A stretch of 64,000 bases of DNA from Pseudomonas sp. B21-028 (lineage in GTDB: Bacteria > Pseudomonadota > Gammaproteobacteria > Pseudomonadales > Pseudomonadaceae), in contig NZ_CP087184.1 of NCBI RefSeq assembly GCF_024749045.1, positions 1,674,001 to 1,738,000 on the forward strand. The letters run 5' to 3'. This document shows positions 45,691-55,495 of the stretch, piece after piece. Numbering within the stretch: the stretch's first letter is position 1; every line of letters starts with the position of its first letter. The notes under the pieces are model-generated. The model did no database searches, had not been told where the DNA came from, and saw only the letters and a program-made list of their open reading frames with translations. The position numbers and the translations under genes are program-made.

Positions 45691-45993
45691 TACAGGCTAC
45701 CTTGGGGAATAAACAATGCGGGAATTCTAGGCTTTCTTGAGCGCCCAGGCCAGCCGCTTGGCAGATTTGCCTGCTTCGCTGCGACTGACAGGGGCTTTGT
45801 GGCTGACCTGCCATCTCTCAAACACCTCCTGTCAGCAACACCCTCTGCGCGGAAGGCCTCGGGTATACTGCGGCGCTTTGTGATGCCCTGCGGCGTCCCA
45901 CCGGTTCGAAACGCGCACTTACGATTTGCCGGTGCAGCATGTTCGGTTCTGAACCAGCCTTGCAGGGATGTTTCGGTGATTTTTGGAGTTTCT
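45691..45993. other. Intergenic region, 303 nt, upstream of recQ
   Basis: This gap lies between divergent genes. The recQ frame stays open across it but with codon use unlike the genes. TGGAG at about 45984 is the recQ ribosome site. I see no repeat element or convincing terminator; CTGACAGGGG and CCTCCTGTCAG (about 45787-45835) can pair, and could be an operator or hairpin. Confidence 0.5.
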
Positions 45994-48120
45994 ATGCTCG
46001 AACAGGCTCAACGCGTCCTCAAGGACATCTTCGGCTACGACAGTTTTCGTGGCCGTCAGGGTGCCATTATTGAGCGCGTGGCCAGCGGTGGCGATGCCTT
46101 GGTGCTGATGCCCACCGGCGGCGGCAAGTCTTTGTGCTTCCAGGTTCCGGCGCTGTTGCGCAATGGCCTGGCGGTGGTGGTTTCGCCGTTGATCGCCTTG
46201 ATGGACGACCAGGTCGCGACGCTCGAGGAACTGGGCGTTGCCGCGGCTTCGCTGAACTCCACCCTGAGCGCCGAGCAGCAGCGGGATCTGGCGGCGCGGA
46301 TCCGGCGCGGTGAGCTGAAAATGCTCTACCTGGCCCCGGAGCGCCTGGTACAGCCGCGCATGCTGGCCTTCCTGCAGAGCCTGGAAATCGCTCTGTTTGC
46401 CATTGACGAAGCCCACTGTGTGTCCCAGTGGGGTCACGATTTCCGTCGCGAATACCTGCAACTGGGGCAACTGGCGGAGCTGTTCCCCGATGTCCCGCGT
46501 ATCGCCCTGACCGCCACCGCCGACAAACGGACGCGGGAAGAAATCGTCGAGCGCCTGCACTTGCAGGACGCCGAGCGGTTCCTCTCCAGCTTTGATCGCC
46601 CCAACATCTTCTACCGCATCGTGCCCAAGGAGCAGCCGCGCAAGCAATTGCTGGCGTTCCTCGCCGAACGGCGCAGCGATGCCGGCATCGTCTATTGCCT
46701 GTCACGGAAAAAGGTCGACGAGGTTTCGGCGTTTCTCTGCGACCAGGGGTTTCCGGCGTTGCCTTATCACGCCGGCCTGCCCAACGAACTGCGGGCCCAT
46801 AACCAGAAGCGCTTTCTCAACGAGGAAGGTTTGATCATGGTCGCCACCGTGGCGTTCGGCATGGGCATCGACAAGCCCAACGTGCGTTTCGTGGCGCACC
46901 TGGACCTGCCCAAATCCCTCGAGGCCTATTACCAGGAAACCGGTCGTGCCGGCCGGGATGGCTTGCCGGCCGACGCCTGGATGGCCTATGGCCTGCAAGA
47001 CGTGGTGATGCTCAAGCAGATGTTGCAGAACTCCGAAGGTGACGAGCGCCACAAGCGCCTGGAGCAGCACAAGCTCGATGCCATGCTCTCGCTGTGCGAA
47101 GAAACCCGCTGCCGTCGCCAGACCTTGCTGGCCTATTTCGACGAAGACATGCCCCAGCCGTGCGGGCACTGCGACAACTGTGTCGATGGCGTGGAAACCT
47201 GGGACGCCACCGAGCCGGCGCGCCAGGCGTTGTCGACCATTTTCCGCACCGGCCAGCGCTATGGCGTGGGGCATCTGGTGGATGTCCTGCTGGGCAAGGA
47301 CAACGAGAAGGTCCGCAGTTTTGGTCATCAGCACCTGTCGGTGTACGGCGTCGGCAAGGCCCGCTCCGAGAGTGAATGGCGTTCGCTGTTTCGCCAGCTC
47401 GTGGCCCGTGGCCTGGTGGACATCGACCTGGAAGGCTATGGCGGCCTGCGCTTGAGCGAGACCTGCCGGCCGTTGCTCAAGGGCGAGGTGAGTCTGGAGC
47501 TGCGCCGCGATCTCAAGCCGGCGACTGCGGTCAAGAGCAGCAAGAGCCAGGCCAGCCAACTGGTCCGTGGCGAAGAGCGCGATCAATGGGAAGCCTTGCG
47601 TGCCTTGCGACGCAAGCTGGCCGAGGAGCATGCCGTGCCGCCTTACGTCATCTTTCCCGACTCGACGCTGCTGGAAATGCTGCGCAGCCAACCCACTTCC
47701 CTGGCGGAGATGGCCCGGGTCAGCGGCGTCGGCGCGCGCAAGCTGGAGCGTTATGGCGAAGCCTTCCTCCAGGTACTGGGCGGCGAGGCCGAGGCGCCGA
47801 AGGCAGTGGCCGATGTGCGCCATGAGCTGATCACCCTGGCCCGGGCCGGCATGACCCCGTTGCAGATCGCCGGACAGCTCCAGTGTTCGGAGAAAAATGT
47901 CTACACGATGCTTGCCGAAGCCATCGGCCAGCAGCAACTGTCGCTGGAACAGGCCCTGGATTTGCCCGAGGAACTGATGGGGGAAGTGCAGGATGCGTTC
48001 CTCGACGGGGAGGGCGAGCTGCCGGCAGTGGCGGAGATCGCGGTGCTGTTCGTCGGTCGAGTACCGGAAGGTGTCCTGTATTGCGTGAGGGCTGCGTTGC
48101 AGTCGGAATTCGAAGTCTGA
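45994..48120 (+). CDS. recQ: ATP-dependent DNA helicase RecQ
   Basis: The 708-residue enzyme unwinds DNA 3'-to-5' in recombination and repair. Motifs in order are: Walker A MPTGGGKS (39-46), DEAH box [15 protein letters not shown], motif [12 protein letters not shown], four zinc cysteines in CRRQTLL...PCGHCDNC, the RQC winged helix, and an HRDC domain from about residue 525. A further 100 residues with a small helix-turn-helix ([20 protein letters not shown]) follow. ATG 45994 is chosen, with TGGAG upstream. Confidence 0.95.
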   Translation: MLEQAQRVLKDIFGYDSFRGRQGAIIERVASGGDALVLMPTGGGKSLCFQVPALLRNGLAVVVSPLIALMDDQVATLEELGVAAASLNSTLSAEQQRDLAARIRRGELKMLYLAPERLVQPRMLAFLQSLEIALFAIDEAHCVSQWGHDFRREYLQLGQLAELFPDVPRIALTATADKRTREEIVERLHLQDAERFLSSFDRPNIFYRIVPKEQPRKQLLAFLAERRSDAGIVYCLSRKKVDEVSAFLCDQGFPALPYHAGLPNELRAHNQKRFLNEEGLIMVATVAFGMGIDKPNVRFVAHLDLPKSLEAYYQETGRAGRDGLPADAWMAYGLQDVVMLKQMLQNSEGDERHKRLEQHKLDAMLSLCEETRCRRQTLLAYFDEDMPQPCGHCDNCVDGVETWDATEPARQALSTIFRTGQRYGVGHLVDVLLGKDNEKVRSFGHQHLSVYGVGKARSESEWRSLFRQLVARGLVDIDLEGYGGLRLSETCRPLLKGEVSLELRRDLKPATAVKSSKSQASQLVRGEERDQWEALRALRRKLAEEHAVPPYVIFPDSTLLEMLRSQPTSLAEMARVSGVGARKLERYGEAFLQVLGGEAEAPKAVADVRHELITLARAGMTPLQIAGQLQCSEKNVYTMLAEAIGQQQLSLEQALDLPEELMGEVQDAFLDGEGELPAVAEIAVLFVGRVPEGVLYCVRAALQSEFEV

Positions 48121-48194
48121 TCAGTAAGTTGCGTTCCTTTAACGATTCAGTGCCGGGCAGGCCTTGCTTGAATCCAGTGTGCATGCTTAGCTGA

Positions 48195-48228
48195 CTAATA
48201 ATTAGCATTTCTCCTATTTCAGATCTGA
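48195..48228. promoter_or_regulatory. Palindromes in front of the MarR gene, possible autoregulatory operator
   Basis: CTAAT-A-ATTAG at 48195-48205 and the perfect palindrome TCAGATCTGA at 48219-48228 both lie within 45 nt of the MarR start codon. MarR proteins usually bind such short palindromes over their own promoters. Confidence 0.45.
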
Positions 48229-48238
48229 TGAGTTTTTT

Positions 48239-48673
48239 ATGTCGTTGACCGATCAACACCGTTTTGGCATGCAACTGGCGCAGATGTCCCGGGGCTGGCG
48301 TGCCGAACTGGACCGGCGTCTGGCCGGGCTGGGCCTGTCCCAGGCGCGCTGGCTGGTGCTGTTGCACCTGGCCCGCTTCGAACACGCGCCAACCCAGCGC
48401 GAACTGGCCCAGAGCGTTGCCGTCGAAGGCCCGACCCTGGCCCGTTTGCTCGACAGCCTGGAAACCCAAGGGCTGGTGCAGCGCCAAGCCGTGGCGGAGG
48501 ACCGCAGGGCCAAGAAAATCGTGCTCTGTGCACCGGCCCGGCCGCTGATCGAACAGATTGAAACCATTGCCACGCAACTGCGCCGGGAGCTGTTCGAAGG
48601 CATCGACGAAGAAGACATGCGGGTGTGCATGCGGGTCCACGGCACGATCCTGGCCAATCTGGAAAAATCCTGA
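48239..48673 (+). CDS. MarR-family transcriptional regulator
   Basis: The 144-residue protein has the winged helix QRELAQSVAVEGPTLARLLD and wing AVAEDRRAKKIVLCAPARP, with flanking dimer helices. It resembles SlyA-type regulators. The recQ-MarR-FimV-like-plpD order matches P. aeruginosa PA3344-PA3339 as I recall. Ligand and targets are unknown; the upstream palindromes suggest autoregulation. Confidence 0.88.
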   Translation: MSLTDQHRFGMQLAQMSRGWRAELDRRLAGLGLSQARWLVLLHLARFEHAPTQRELAQSVAVEGPTLARLLDSLETQGLVQRQAVAEDRRAKKIVLCAPARPLIEQIETIATQLRRELFEGIDEEDMRVCMRVHGTILANLEKS

Positions 48674-48774
48674 GGTATTTCTGCGATACCCCGACTTTTG
48701 AGATTCGGCGATTAGCGAACTATAACCAGTACTAAGCGATCGTATTGGAAGCGCTCGAATCGAAAGGGATACCC

Positions 48775-50823
48775 ATGCTTGAAAGTTTGCAGTCCACGTT
48801 GCGCAGTTGGGTCAACGTGTCAGTTGTCTTGGGTGCATTGGGGTATCCGGCTTTGGCGGCTGCGCTGGGGTTGGGAGAGATCACGCTCCATTCCGCCCTG
48901 AACCAGCCGTTGCGCGCTGACATCACCTTGGTCGATGCGGCCGGACTCAGCGAGAGTGATCTGTCAGCCAGTCTGGCAAGTCCGGACGACTTCAAGCGTG
49001 CCGGCGTGGAGCGGGTGTTCTTTCTCAGTAACCTGCGCTTTACCCCGGTGATACGCGGCGAGCGTAGCTTCATTCGGGTCACTTCCAGCAAACCGGTGAA
49101 AGAACCTTTCCTCAATTTCCTGGTGCAGCTCAACCAGCCCAACGGGCGTCTCCTGCACGAATACACCGTGCTGATCGACCCTCCGGGTACGCCGGGTATC
49201 GTGCCCGCTTCCGACGAGCCCGCCGCCGCTCCCCGGTCTTCAATGTCGACCTCGTCAGTGCCGGCCATCAAGCCGCCCCCGGCGACCCAGGGCAAGCGCT
49301 ACACCGTCGTGCAGGGTGATAACCCCTGGGTTATCGCCAAACGCTTGCACGATGCCGGCAGCGGCGCTTCGGTCCATGAACTGATGCAAGGGATCCAGGC
49401 CTTGAACCCAGGCAGCGACCGGCTCTCTATCGGCCAGCGCCTGCTGCTGCCCGATTCGGCCGTGTTGCCATCCCCGGCGGAACCCGCCGCCACGCCAGTT
49501 ACCGTTGCCGCCGACGAGCAACTGGCTGCCAGCGTGCTGCAGAACCAGCAGCAACAGAAAACCATCGACGACTTGCAGGCCCGGCTTCAGGCCCAGGACG
49601 AAGAAATTGCCAGTCAGCGCAAGCAGATCAGCGAACTGCAGGCGAAACTGGCCGAGGTCGCTCCGGGCCCGGCTACGTCGACTGCGCCGCCCTCTGTGCC
49701 TCCGGTAACCGAGGCGGCGAAGGACGCACCCGTGGTTGAGCCGCAGCCAGTGACGCCGTCACAACCTGCGGCAGAGCAGCCGGAGCCCGAGGGCATCAAT
49801 TGGTTGTGGGTGGCGGGGCTGGTGGCTCTTCTGGGGTTGCTTGCATTGCTGCTGTTCATCCGTCGTCGACAGGAGCAGGCCGACGTACAGCCGATGCCGG
49901 AACGCCCCGAACCAATGCTCGAAGACAACGCTGAAACCTACGCATCGGCCGCCGATACGGAACAGCCCGAGGTCGCTTCGTCGTTCAATAACGGTGATGC
50001 GCCGTTGGGGGATGTGCTGGAGGGTGTCGGGATCTACCTGACCTATGGCCGCTTCACCGAGGCGGCGGGGTTGTTGCGCGCGGCATTGCTGGCGGAGCCG
50101 GAGCGCACGGACCTGGGCCTCAAGTTGCTGGAGGTACTGGGCAAACAGGGCGATGTCATCGGGTTTCAGGCCCAGGAACATCATTTATTGGCGCAGGGCG
50201 TCGATGCCAGGACACTGGAAGACATTCGCGGGCGTTACCCGAAGGTCGCTCTGGTTGTCACGCCCGTGGTGGCGGCACCGCCAGAGCCTCAAGCCTCCGA
50301 AGCCCCCGCTCCTGCGCCTGTTCACGCGCCCGGCGACGAATTCGAGCTGGATCTGGATGCGCTGTCCATGGACAGCAACTGGGACCTGACCGATGAGCAG
50401 GACAGCGCCAAGGAAAAAGCCGCCGCCGCGACGCCTGCCGTTGACGTCTCCGAGGAGCTGTCACTCTCGGGGTTCGACGAGCCGGAGCTGCAATGGACGG
50501 CGCCAATGGAAACCGAGTCTCTGGACGATGCTTTTCTCGACGGGTTTGCCGATGAAGAGCAGTCGCTGGAGCTGGAAGCGCTGCCCCTCGAGCGTGAGTC
50601 TGGGGCCTTGTCTCTGGAGACCATGCCCCTGGAAACCATGCCTCTGGAAAGCATGTTCCTTGAGCCCGACGCACCGGAATACGCTGAAAAACTGGAGCAA
50701 GCGCAGAACTGCATCGATGATGGCGACTTGAAGACGGCGATCACCCTCCTTGAAGAACTGCTCCAGGACGGCGACGAGCCCCTCAAGCAGACGGCCCGGG
50801 TGCTGCTGGCCGGGATTCGCTGA
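48775..50823 (+). CDS. FimV-like LysM inner-membrane protein (PA3340-like paralogue)
   Basis: The 682-residue protein starts at MLESLQSTLRSWVNV. It has an N-terminal secretion signal, a FimV N-terminal beta domain (LGEITLHSALNQPLRADITL), a LysM peptidoglycan-binding domain (RYTVVQGDNPWVIAKRLHDA), a coiled coil (QQQQKTIDDLQARLQAQDEE), one membrane span (WLWVAGLVALLGLLALLLFI), an acidic cytoplasmic region with an ETMPLETMPLES repeat, and a C-terminal TPR-like FimV domain. FimV itself controls polar type IV pilus assembly and cAMP; this copy, next to plpD, is probably a paralogue with an unknown role. Confidence 0.85.
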   Translation: MLESLQSTLRSWVNVSVVLGALGYPALAAALGLGEITLHSALNQPLRADITLVDAAGLSESDLSASLASPDDFKRAGVERVFFLSNLRFTPVIRGERSFIRVTSSKPVKEPFLNFLVQLNQPNGRLLHEYTVLIDPPGTPGIVPASDEPAAAPRSSMSTSSVPAIKPPPATQGKRYTVVQGDNPWVIAKRLHDAGSGASVHELMQGIQALNPGSDRLSIGQRLLLPDSAVLPSPAEPAATPVTVAADEQLAASVLQNQQQQKTIDDLQARLQAQDEEIASQRKQISELQAKLAEVAPGPATSTAPPSVPPVTEAAKDAPVVEPQPVTPSQPAAEQPEPEGINWLWVAGLVALLGLLALLLFIRRRQEQADVQPMPERPEPMLEDNAETYASAADTEQPEVASSFNNGDAPLGDVLEGVGIYLTYGRFTEAAGLLRAALLAEPERTDLGLKLLEVLGKQGDVIGFQAQEHHLLAQGVDARTLEDIRGRYPKVALVVTPVVAAPPEPQASEAPAPAPVHAPGDEFELDLDALSMDSNWDLTDEQDSAKEKAAAATPAVDVSEELSLSGFDEPELQWTAPMETESLDDAFLDGFADEEQSLELEALPLERESGALSLETMPLETMPLESMFLEPDAPEYAEKLEQAQNCIDDGDLKTAITLLEELLQDGDEPLKQTARVLLAGIR

Positions 50824-50856
50824 ACTAAGCAGATCGATGGACAGTAGCGGAACCAA

Positions 50857-50963
50857 TGTGGGAGCGACCTGTAGGAGCAAAGCTTGCTCGCGATAGCGGT
50901 GGCACATTCTGCATAGATGGCCACTGACCCACCGCTATCGCGAGCAAGCTTTGCTCCTACAGG
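50857..50963. repeat. REP-like inverted pair with duplicated left end
   Basis: TGTGGGAGCGACCTGTAGGA contains a second partial end (CTGTAGGAGCAAAGCTTGCT) directly after the first. The right side GCGAGCAAGCTTTGCTCCTA ending CAGG matches only the inner copy. It suggests a recombined or nested REP. It lies between the FimV-like gene and the plpD end. Confidence 0.85.
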
Positions 50964-50980
50964 GTGTTGGCGACGACCGA

Positions 50981-53182
50981 TCAGAATGTCTGCCCCAGGT
51001 TCAGATACACCGCCTGCTCATCATCGTCGTTAAAGCCATAGCTGAAATTCAGCGGCCCCAGTGGCGTGTCGAATCCGAGGAAAATACTGGCGGCATTGAT
51101 ATAGCCGCTGTCGAATTCGTTGTCGTTATTCCAGGCCCGGCCGCGCTCCAGGGAGCCGCCGAGGTACAGCGGAAAGTCCAGGGGCAGGTAGGCCCGCGGT
51201 GTCAGCCGACGGTAATACACGGCGCGCATCAGGCTCATGTTCTGGCCGGAAATCCCGTCTTCGCGAAAACCCGACAACTGCCGCGCGCCGCCTAGCACGA
51301 AGCTCGACGTCACGATTTGCGCCGTGTCGAGGGTGCGGCCGTAGCGCCCACCCAGGATGAAGGTGTCGGGCCCGCTGCTCAGGGCCTTGTCCAGTTTAAA
51401 CTCCCATTGGCGGTAACGCTGGTCGGAGCCTAGCCCCGGTTCGTACTGGCGCCAGGTCAGGCCGATGTCTTCGCCTTCGTGCGGGAAGTACACGCTGTCG
51501 AGGGAGTCGAACGAGTACTTCAGTTCGTAGAAGCCTTCATTGAAGTCCTCGCTGGGTTGGCTGTGATCGCCGATGCGCACATCCGCCTTGCCCCAGGCCT
51601 GGCCAACGCCGAAACGGATCTCGCCGCTGTTGCCGATCTGCCGACCCAGGTTGAGGCCCAGGCCATAACGTTCAACGCGGTATTGAGCGATCGGATCGTT
51701 ATCCAGAATCGCTTCGACGTTGCGAGATTCGAATTGCCCATAGGGCGCGATGAAGTAGCGCGAGCCCACGTCCAATGGTTGGTAGAACTCGCTGTACAAT
51801 TCCTGCCTGTCGCCGATCTGTGCCCGGGTCAGCCACTCGGCGCCGAGGCGATTGATACCGTTGACCCGATAGCTGGCGCCGAGGTTGAAGGCGCTGTCGC
51901 CACGCATGTCGTCCGACAGGCTCAGCCCCAGCCGCAGGTAGTCGGTGCCGGTACGTTTGCCTCGGGCGCTGATCACCAGCGTGTTATCCGGGCCCTTGTG
52001 CGCCACGCGGTATTGCACCTGTTCGAAATAATCCAGGCCATACAGCGTGCCCATGTCGGTCTGCAGGCGTCCCAGGTCCAACGGCTCGCCGATTTGCTGG
52101 CGTACGTAATAGCGAATCACGTCGTCGCCGACTTTCGAGTCGTTTTCCACGCGAATGGCGGTGATGACCGGTGTGCGCTGGCCGGGGGTACGCGCTGCCA
52201 TGAGTGCGACGTCGGTCGACTCCGGAGGGTGCAGTAGTGCCAGGCGGGCCTTGAGTATCTGCGTGGCCCGGTAGCCGGCATCGATCATGTCCCGGGCCCG
52301 GCCAAAATCGGTGGAGCCGAAGCTCGCCAGGGCCGGCTGGATCAGCACGTCCTCTTTGTTCAGCGTTGCCAGTTGCTCTTCGGAGTTGCGCCGGGTCATC
52401 AAGGTGGTGGACTGGTTCAGGACGTCGACCACCGTGACCAGTTGCTTGCGATTGCGCAGCGGGGTGCCGATGTCGACCACGATGGCCACGTCCACGCCCA
52501 TTTCCCGCGCCACGTCCAATGGAATGTTGTCGCTCATGCCGCCGTCCACCAGCAACCGACCGTCCAGCTCCACCGGGGCGAACACCGCCGGGATCGACAT
52601 GCTGGCGCGAATCACCTTGGGCAGGTGGCCGTTGCGAAACACGACCTTTTCACCGCTGGCGATGTCGGTTGCGACGGCGCGGAAAGGAATCGGCAGTTTG
52701 TCGAAGTCCCGGGTGTCGCTGGTGTGGGCCAGCAGGCTCTCAAGCAGCAGGGCCAGATTCTGTCCCTGGATGACGCCCAGCGGCAGGCCAAGGCTGCCAT
52801 CATCGCGAAAGCTCAGTTTCTGTTTGACCAGGAAGTCCCGGTCGTCCTGCTTGCGCCGGAACGGCACGTCCTTGCGAGGCGGGGCATCGGACAAGGCTTG
52901 TTGCCAGTCGATGCCCAGGGCGAGTTTTTCCAGTTCGTCGATCTTGTACCCCGAGGCGTACAACCCGCCGATCACGGCGCCCATGCTGGTGCCGGCAATG
53001 GCATCGATCTTGATGCCTTGCTCTTCCAGGGCCTTGAGCACGCCAATGTGGGCCAGGCCTCGCGCCGCGCCGCCGGACAGCACCAGGCCGATTTTCGGGC
53101 GCGACGTTTCGGCGGCGGGCTCGCTGGCCTGGCCGAGCAGGGGCAATAGCAACAGGAACAGGCAAGGCAGCAGGCGGCGCAT
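50981..53182 (-). CDS. plpD: Patatin-like phospholipase, type Vd autotransporter (PlpD)
   Basis: The 733-residue protein begins at MRRLLPCLFLLLLPL (signal peptide). The patatin domain has the oxyanion motif GGAARG, nucleophile Ser66 in GTSMGA and Asp213 in VDGGMSDN. A POTRA-like region (about 340-420) and a beta-barrel ending in VYLNLGQTF follow. PlpD-type proteins secrete their own phospholipase A1 domain through the fused barrel. The frame opens at TTG two codons earlier; the ATG is preferred. Confidence 0.93.
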   Translation of the reverse strand: MRRLLPCLFLLLLPLLGQASEPAAETSRPKIGLVLSGGAARGLAHIGVLKALEEQGIKIDAIAGTSMGAVIGGLYASGYKIDELEKLALGIDWQQALSDAPPRKDVPFRRKQDDRDFLVKQKLSFRDDGSLGLPLGVIQGQNLALLLESLLAHTSDTRDFDKLPIPFRAVATDIASGEKVVFRNGHLPKVIRASMSIPAVFAPVELDGRLLVDGGMSDNIPLDVAREMGVDVAIVVDIGTPLRNRKQLVTVVDVLNQSTTLMTRRNSEEQLATLNKEDVLIQPALASFGSTDFGRARDMIDAGYRATQILKARLALLHPPESTDVALMAARTPGQRTPVITAIRVENDSKVGDDVIRYYVRQQIGEPLDLGRLQTDMGTLYGLDYFEQVQYRVAHKGPDNTLVISARGKRTGTDYLRLGLSLSDDMRGDSAFNLGASYRVNGINRLGAEWLTRAQIGDRQELYSEFYQPLDVGSRYFIAPYGQFESRNVEAILDNDPIAQYRVERYGLGLNLGRQIGNSGEIRFGVGQAWGKADVRIGDHSQPSEDFNEGFYELKYSFDSLDSVYFPHEGEDIGLTWRQYEPGLGSDQRYRQWEFKLDKALSSGPDTFILGGRYGRTLDTAQIVTSSFVLGGARQLSGFREDGISGQNMSLMRAVYYRRLTPRAYLPLDFPLYLGGSLERGRAWNNDNEFDSGYINAASIFLGFDTPLGPLNFSYGFNDDDEQAVYLNLGQTF

Positions 53183-53253
53183 CGTCAATCTCGGGGCAGG
53201 CGGTCAAAGGCGAGTATTATAGCGGCGCCTTCGATGCCACGAGTCGACCTGCA

Positions 53254-53541
53254 ATGAGCGAGCAAAAACCGGAAGTCATCATTACCTATTGCACCCAGTG
53301 CCAATGGTTGCTGCGCGCTGCCTGGCTGGCCCAGGAACTGCTCAGTACCTTCGGTGACGATCTGGGCAAGGTGTCCCTGGTGCCGGGCACCGGCGGGGTG
53401 TTCCACATCAGTTGCAATGGCGAGCAGATCTGGGAGCGCAAGGTTGATGGCGGTTTCCCTGAGGCCAAGGTGCTCAAGCAGCGGGTTCGTGACCGGATCG
53501 ACCCGGAGCGGGACCTGGGCCACAACGACCGGGTTCAGTGA
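53254..53541 (+). CDS. SelW/SelT/SelH-type Rdx family protein
   Basis: The 95-residue protein has the thioredoxin-like Rdx fold with redox motif YCTQCQW (CxxC, residues 12-15 region) and the conserved tail GGFPEAKVLKQRVRDRIDPE. Family members are small redox proteins, some selenoproteins; here cysteine takes the place of selenocysteine. It is divergent from plpD and its last 7 bases overlap the end of the convergent EamA gene. Confidence 0.9.
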   Translation: MSEQKPEVIITYCTQCQWLLRAAWLAQELLSTFGDDLGKVSLVPGTGGVFHISCNGEQIWERKVDGGFPEAKVLKQRVRDRIDPERDLGHNDRVQ

Positions 53542-54425
53542 GAGGGGGCTTCGCTGCCTGCCAGCGGTTTCTTCGCGCCGCTTAGCTGGCTTGAGACCAC
53601 GATGGCGGCGATGATCAGCGCGCCGCCCAGCAGCATGCGCAGGGTCGGGGTTTCACCGAACAGCAGCCAGGCCATGGTGATGCCGTAGACTGGCTCCATG
53701 GCGAACACCACCGCCGCCGTGCGAGCCTTGATCACCCCCAGGCTGGCGACGAACAGGCTGTGGGCCAGGCCGGTGCAGAACACGCCGAGCAGGCCGATCC
53801 ACAGCCAGTCAAGCGGACGTACCGCGCCCAGTTGTGGCGCGGCCATCGGCAACAGGCAGGCCCCCACCACCAGGTTCTGACACAGCGCCGCCTGCACGGG
53901 CGGTACAAAGCCTGCGCCGGCGCGGTTGGTCAACGACAGCAGGGAGAACAGCAACCCTGACGCCACCGCCCACAGCAGACCGGTGGTGGCGCCGCTGGCC
54001 AGGTCGAAGTCCGGGGTGACCAGCACCAGGCCGATGCTGACCAGTACCACCAGCAGGATTTCATTGGCCCGAATCCGTTCGCGAAACACCAAGCCTTCGA
54101 GCAGTACCGTGAAGGCCGGGAAACTGGCAAACCCCAGCGTGGCGATCGCCACCCCGGCGACTTTCACCGCGATAAAAAAACTCACCCAATGTCCGGTCAA
54201 CAACAGCCCGCTCAGCAGCAGTCGCCAGCCGTCCCGCGGCCGGAGTTTCTGCCATGGGGTGTGGCTGGCGAAGCGGGCGAAGACCGCCAGGGCCAGCACG
54301 GCAAATACGGCGCGGCCAAATACGATGATCGCCGGCGAGGCGGCGGCGAGTTTGCCGAACACACCGGTCAGGCCAAACATCAATGCGCCAATGTGCAGGG
54401 CGCCCAGGGCGGTACGGGGAGTCAT
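53535..54425 (-). CDS. DMT-superfamily (EamA) transporter
   Basis: The 296-residue carrier has about ten membrane spans in two EamA repeats: MFGLTGVFGKLAAASPAIIV in the first and ARTAAVVFAMEPVYGITMAW in the second. It starts at MTPRTALGALHIG with AAGGA upstream; the frame extends eight codons further without a site. It probably exports a metabolite, not identifiable from sequence. Confidence 0.86.
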   Translation of the reverse strand: MTPRTALGALHIGALMFGLTGVFGKLAAASPAIIVFGRAVFAVLALAVFARFASHTPWQKLRPRDGWRLLLSGLLLTGHWVSFFIAVKVAGVAIATLGFASFPAFTVLLEGLVFRERIRANEILLVVLVSIGLVLVTPDFDLASGATTGLLWAVASGLLFSLLSLTNRAGAGFVPPVQAALCQNLVVGACLLPMAAPQLGAVRPLDWLWIGLLGVFCTGLAHSLFVASLGVIKARTAAVVFAMEPVYGITMAWLLFGETPTLRMLLGGALIIAAIVVSSQLSGAKKPLAGSEAPSH

Positions 54426-54452
54426 TGCAGTCCTTAGAGCAGTCATCACATT

Positions 54453-54549
54453 CCCTGTGGGAGCGAGCCTGCTCGCGAAAGTGGCCTATCAGTCAGCATG
54501 TCTATCAACTGACACACCGCGTTCGCGAGCAGGCTCGCTCCCACAGGGA
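54453..54549. repeat. REP-like inverted pair (REPIN)
   Basis: CCCTGTGGGAGCGAGCCTGC continuing TCGCGAAAG is mirrored by CGTTCGCGAGCAGGCTCGCT continuing CCCACAGGG. It lies just upstream of the EamA gene start, between it and the AraC gene end; the same-strand layout means an AraC-gene transcript would cross it before reaching the transporter gene. Confidence 0.92.
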
Positions 54550-54612
54550 TCAATATTTAAACCTTTGGATGAGTGGCTGTCTGTCGCGATGCTGGCGTTT
54601 TTTAGCGCCAGG

Positions 54613-55362
54613 CTAGCGCGAGCGCCGCAGTTTGCCCGGCGAGGTGCCGAATTCGCGCAATATCGCCGCGGCGAAGGCGCTCTGGGAGCTGTAGCCGACC
54701 CGGTGGGCGATTTCACCGATGGGCAGGTCCGAGTCGCGCAGCAGTGCTACAGCCTTGTGCAAGCGGCGGCTGCGGATGTAATCCATCGGGGTTTGCCCGC
54801 ATTCGGCGACGAACCGGGCATGCAGCCGAGCGGCGGAAAGCCCCGCGATCCGCGCCAGGTCCGCCACTTGTAGGGGATAGGCGGCGTATTGGTCGATGTG
54901 CGCGTCGAGGGCGGCGTAGGGCAGGCGCCGACGGCCGGCTGGCTCCTGGCGAGCGCCGTTGAGACTGGCCAGGAGCAGTACTGCACCTTGCTGGGCGATC
55001 AGCGAGTCGTTCACCGGACTGCCCGCGAGCCAGTTGACCAATTGGCTTTGTCCCGCATCCAGGGGCCGGCGGACGGTGCTGTCCAGCAAGCGCCGGCTGG
55101 CGTCGGCGTGATCCCCTAGGCACTGGCCGACCCACTCATCATCCGGGACGTCCAGCACCAGGCACTGGCTGCCGCGAGGGCTGCCGCAGGCGTGATGAGC
55201 ACCGGCCGGCACCACCACGAAACTCTGCTGCACCACCTGGCTGCCACGGCCCTCCACCTCGAAATCCAGCGCGCCCGACAAGCCGAAGACCAGTTGGGCG
55301 TGGTCATGGCTGTGGACGATCAGGTCGTGGCTGTAGTGGCGCAGCGTGAGGATCGGTCTCAT
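54613..55362 (-). CDS. AraC-family regulator with cupin sensor domain
   Basis: The 249-residue protein has an N-terminal cupin (SHDLIVHSHDHAQLVFGLSG, VVVPAGAHHACGSPRGS) and a C-terminal double helix-turn-helix (LQVADLARIAGLSAARLHAR and GEIAHRVGYSSQSAFAAAIL). It starts at MRPILTLRHYS with GGAG close upstream. The next gene on the strand is the EamA transporter, so regulation of that transporter is plausible but not shown. Confidence 0.87.
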   Translation of the reverse strand: MRPILTLRHYSHDLIVHSHDHAQLVFGLSGALDFEVEGRGSQVVQQSFVVVPAGAHHACGSPRGSQCLVLDVPDDEWVGQCLGDHADASRRLLDSTVRRPLDAGQSQLVNWLAGSPVNDSLIAQQGAVLLLASLNGARQEPAGRRRLPYAALDAHIDQYAAYPLQVADLARIAGLSAARLHARFVAECGQTPMDYIRSRRLHKAVALLRDSDLPIGEIAHRVGYSSQSAFAAAILREFGTSPGKLRRSR

Positions 55363-55495
55363 CGCGGTCTCCCGGGGCAGGCCGCCAGCATACACCGCAG
55401 AAGTATCGCGTGGCCTGTCATGTAATCGACATGTGCCTGTCATGGGCGATTAACCGCCGGTGTGCACAGTGGTGAAAACGATCAGAGGGTTGCTC

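Noticed and set aside
45073..45993. A 300-codon N-terminal extension of RecQ
   Set aside because: It runs antisense through the YecA-like gene; RecQ homology starts at ATG 45994 with a ribosome site.
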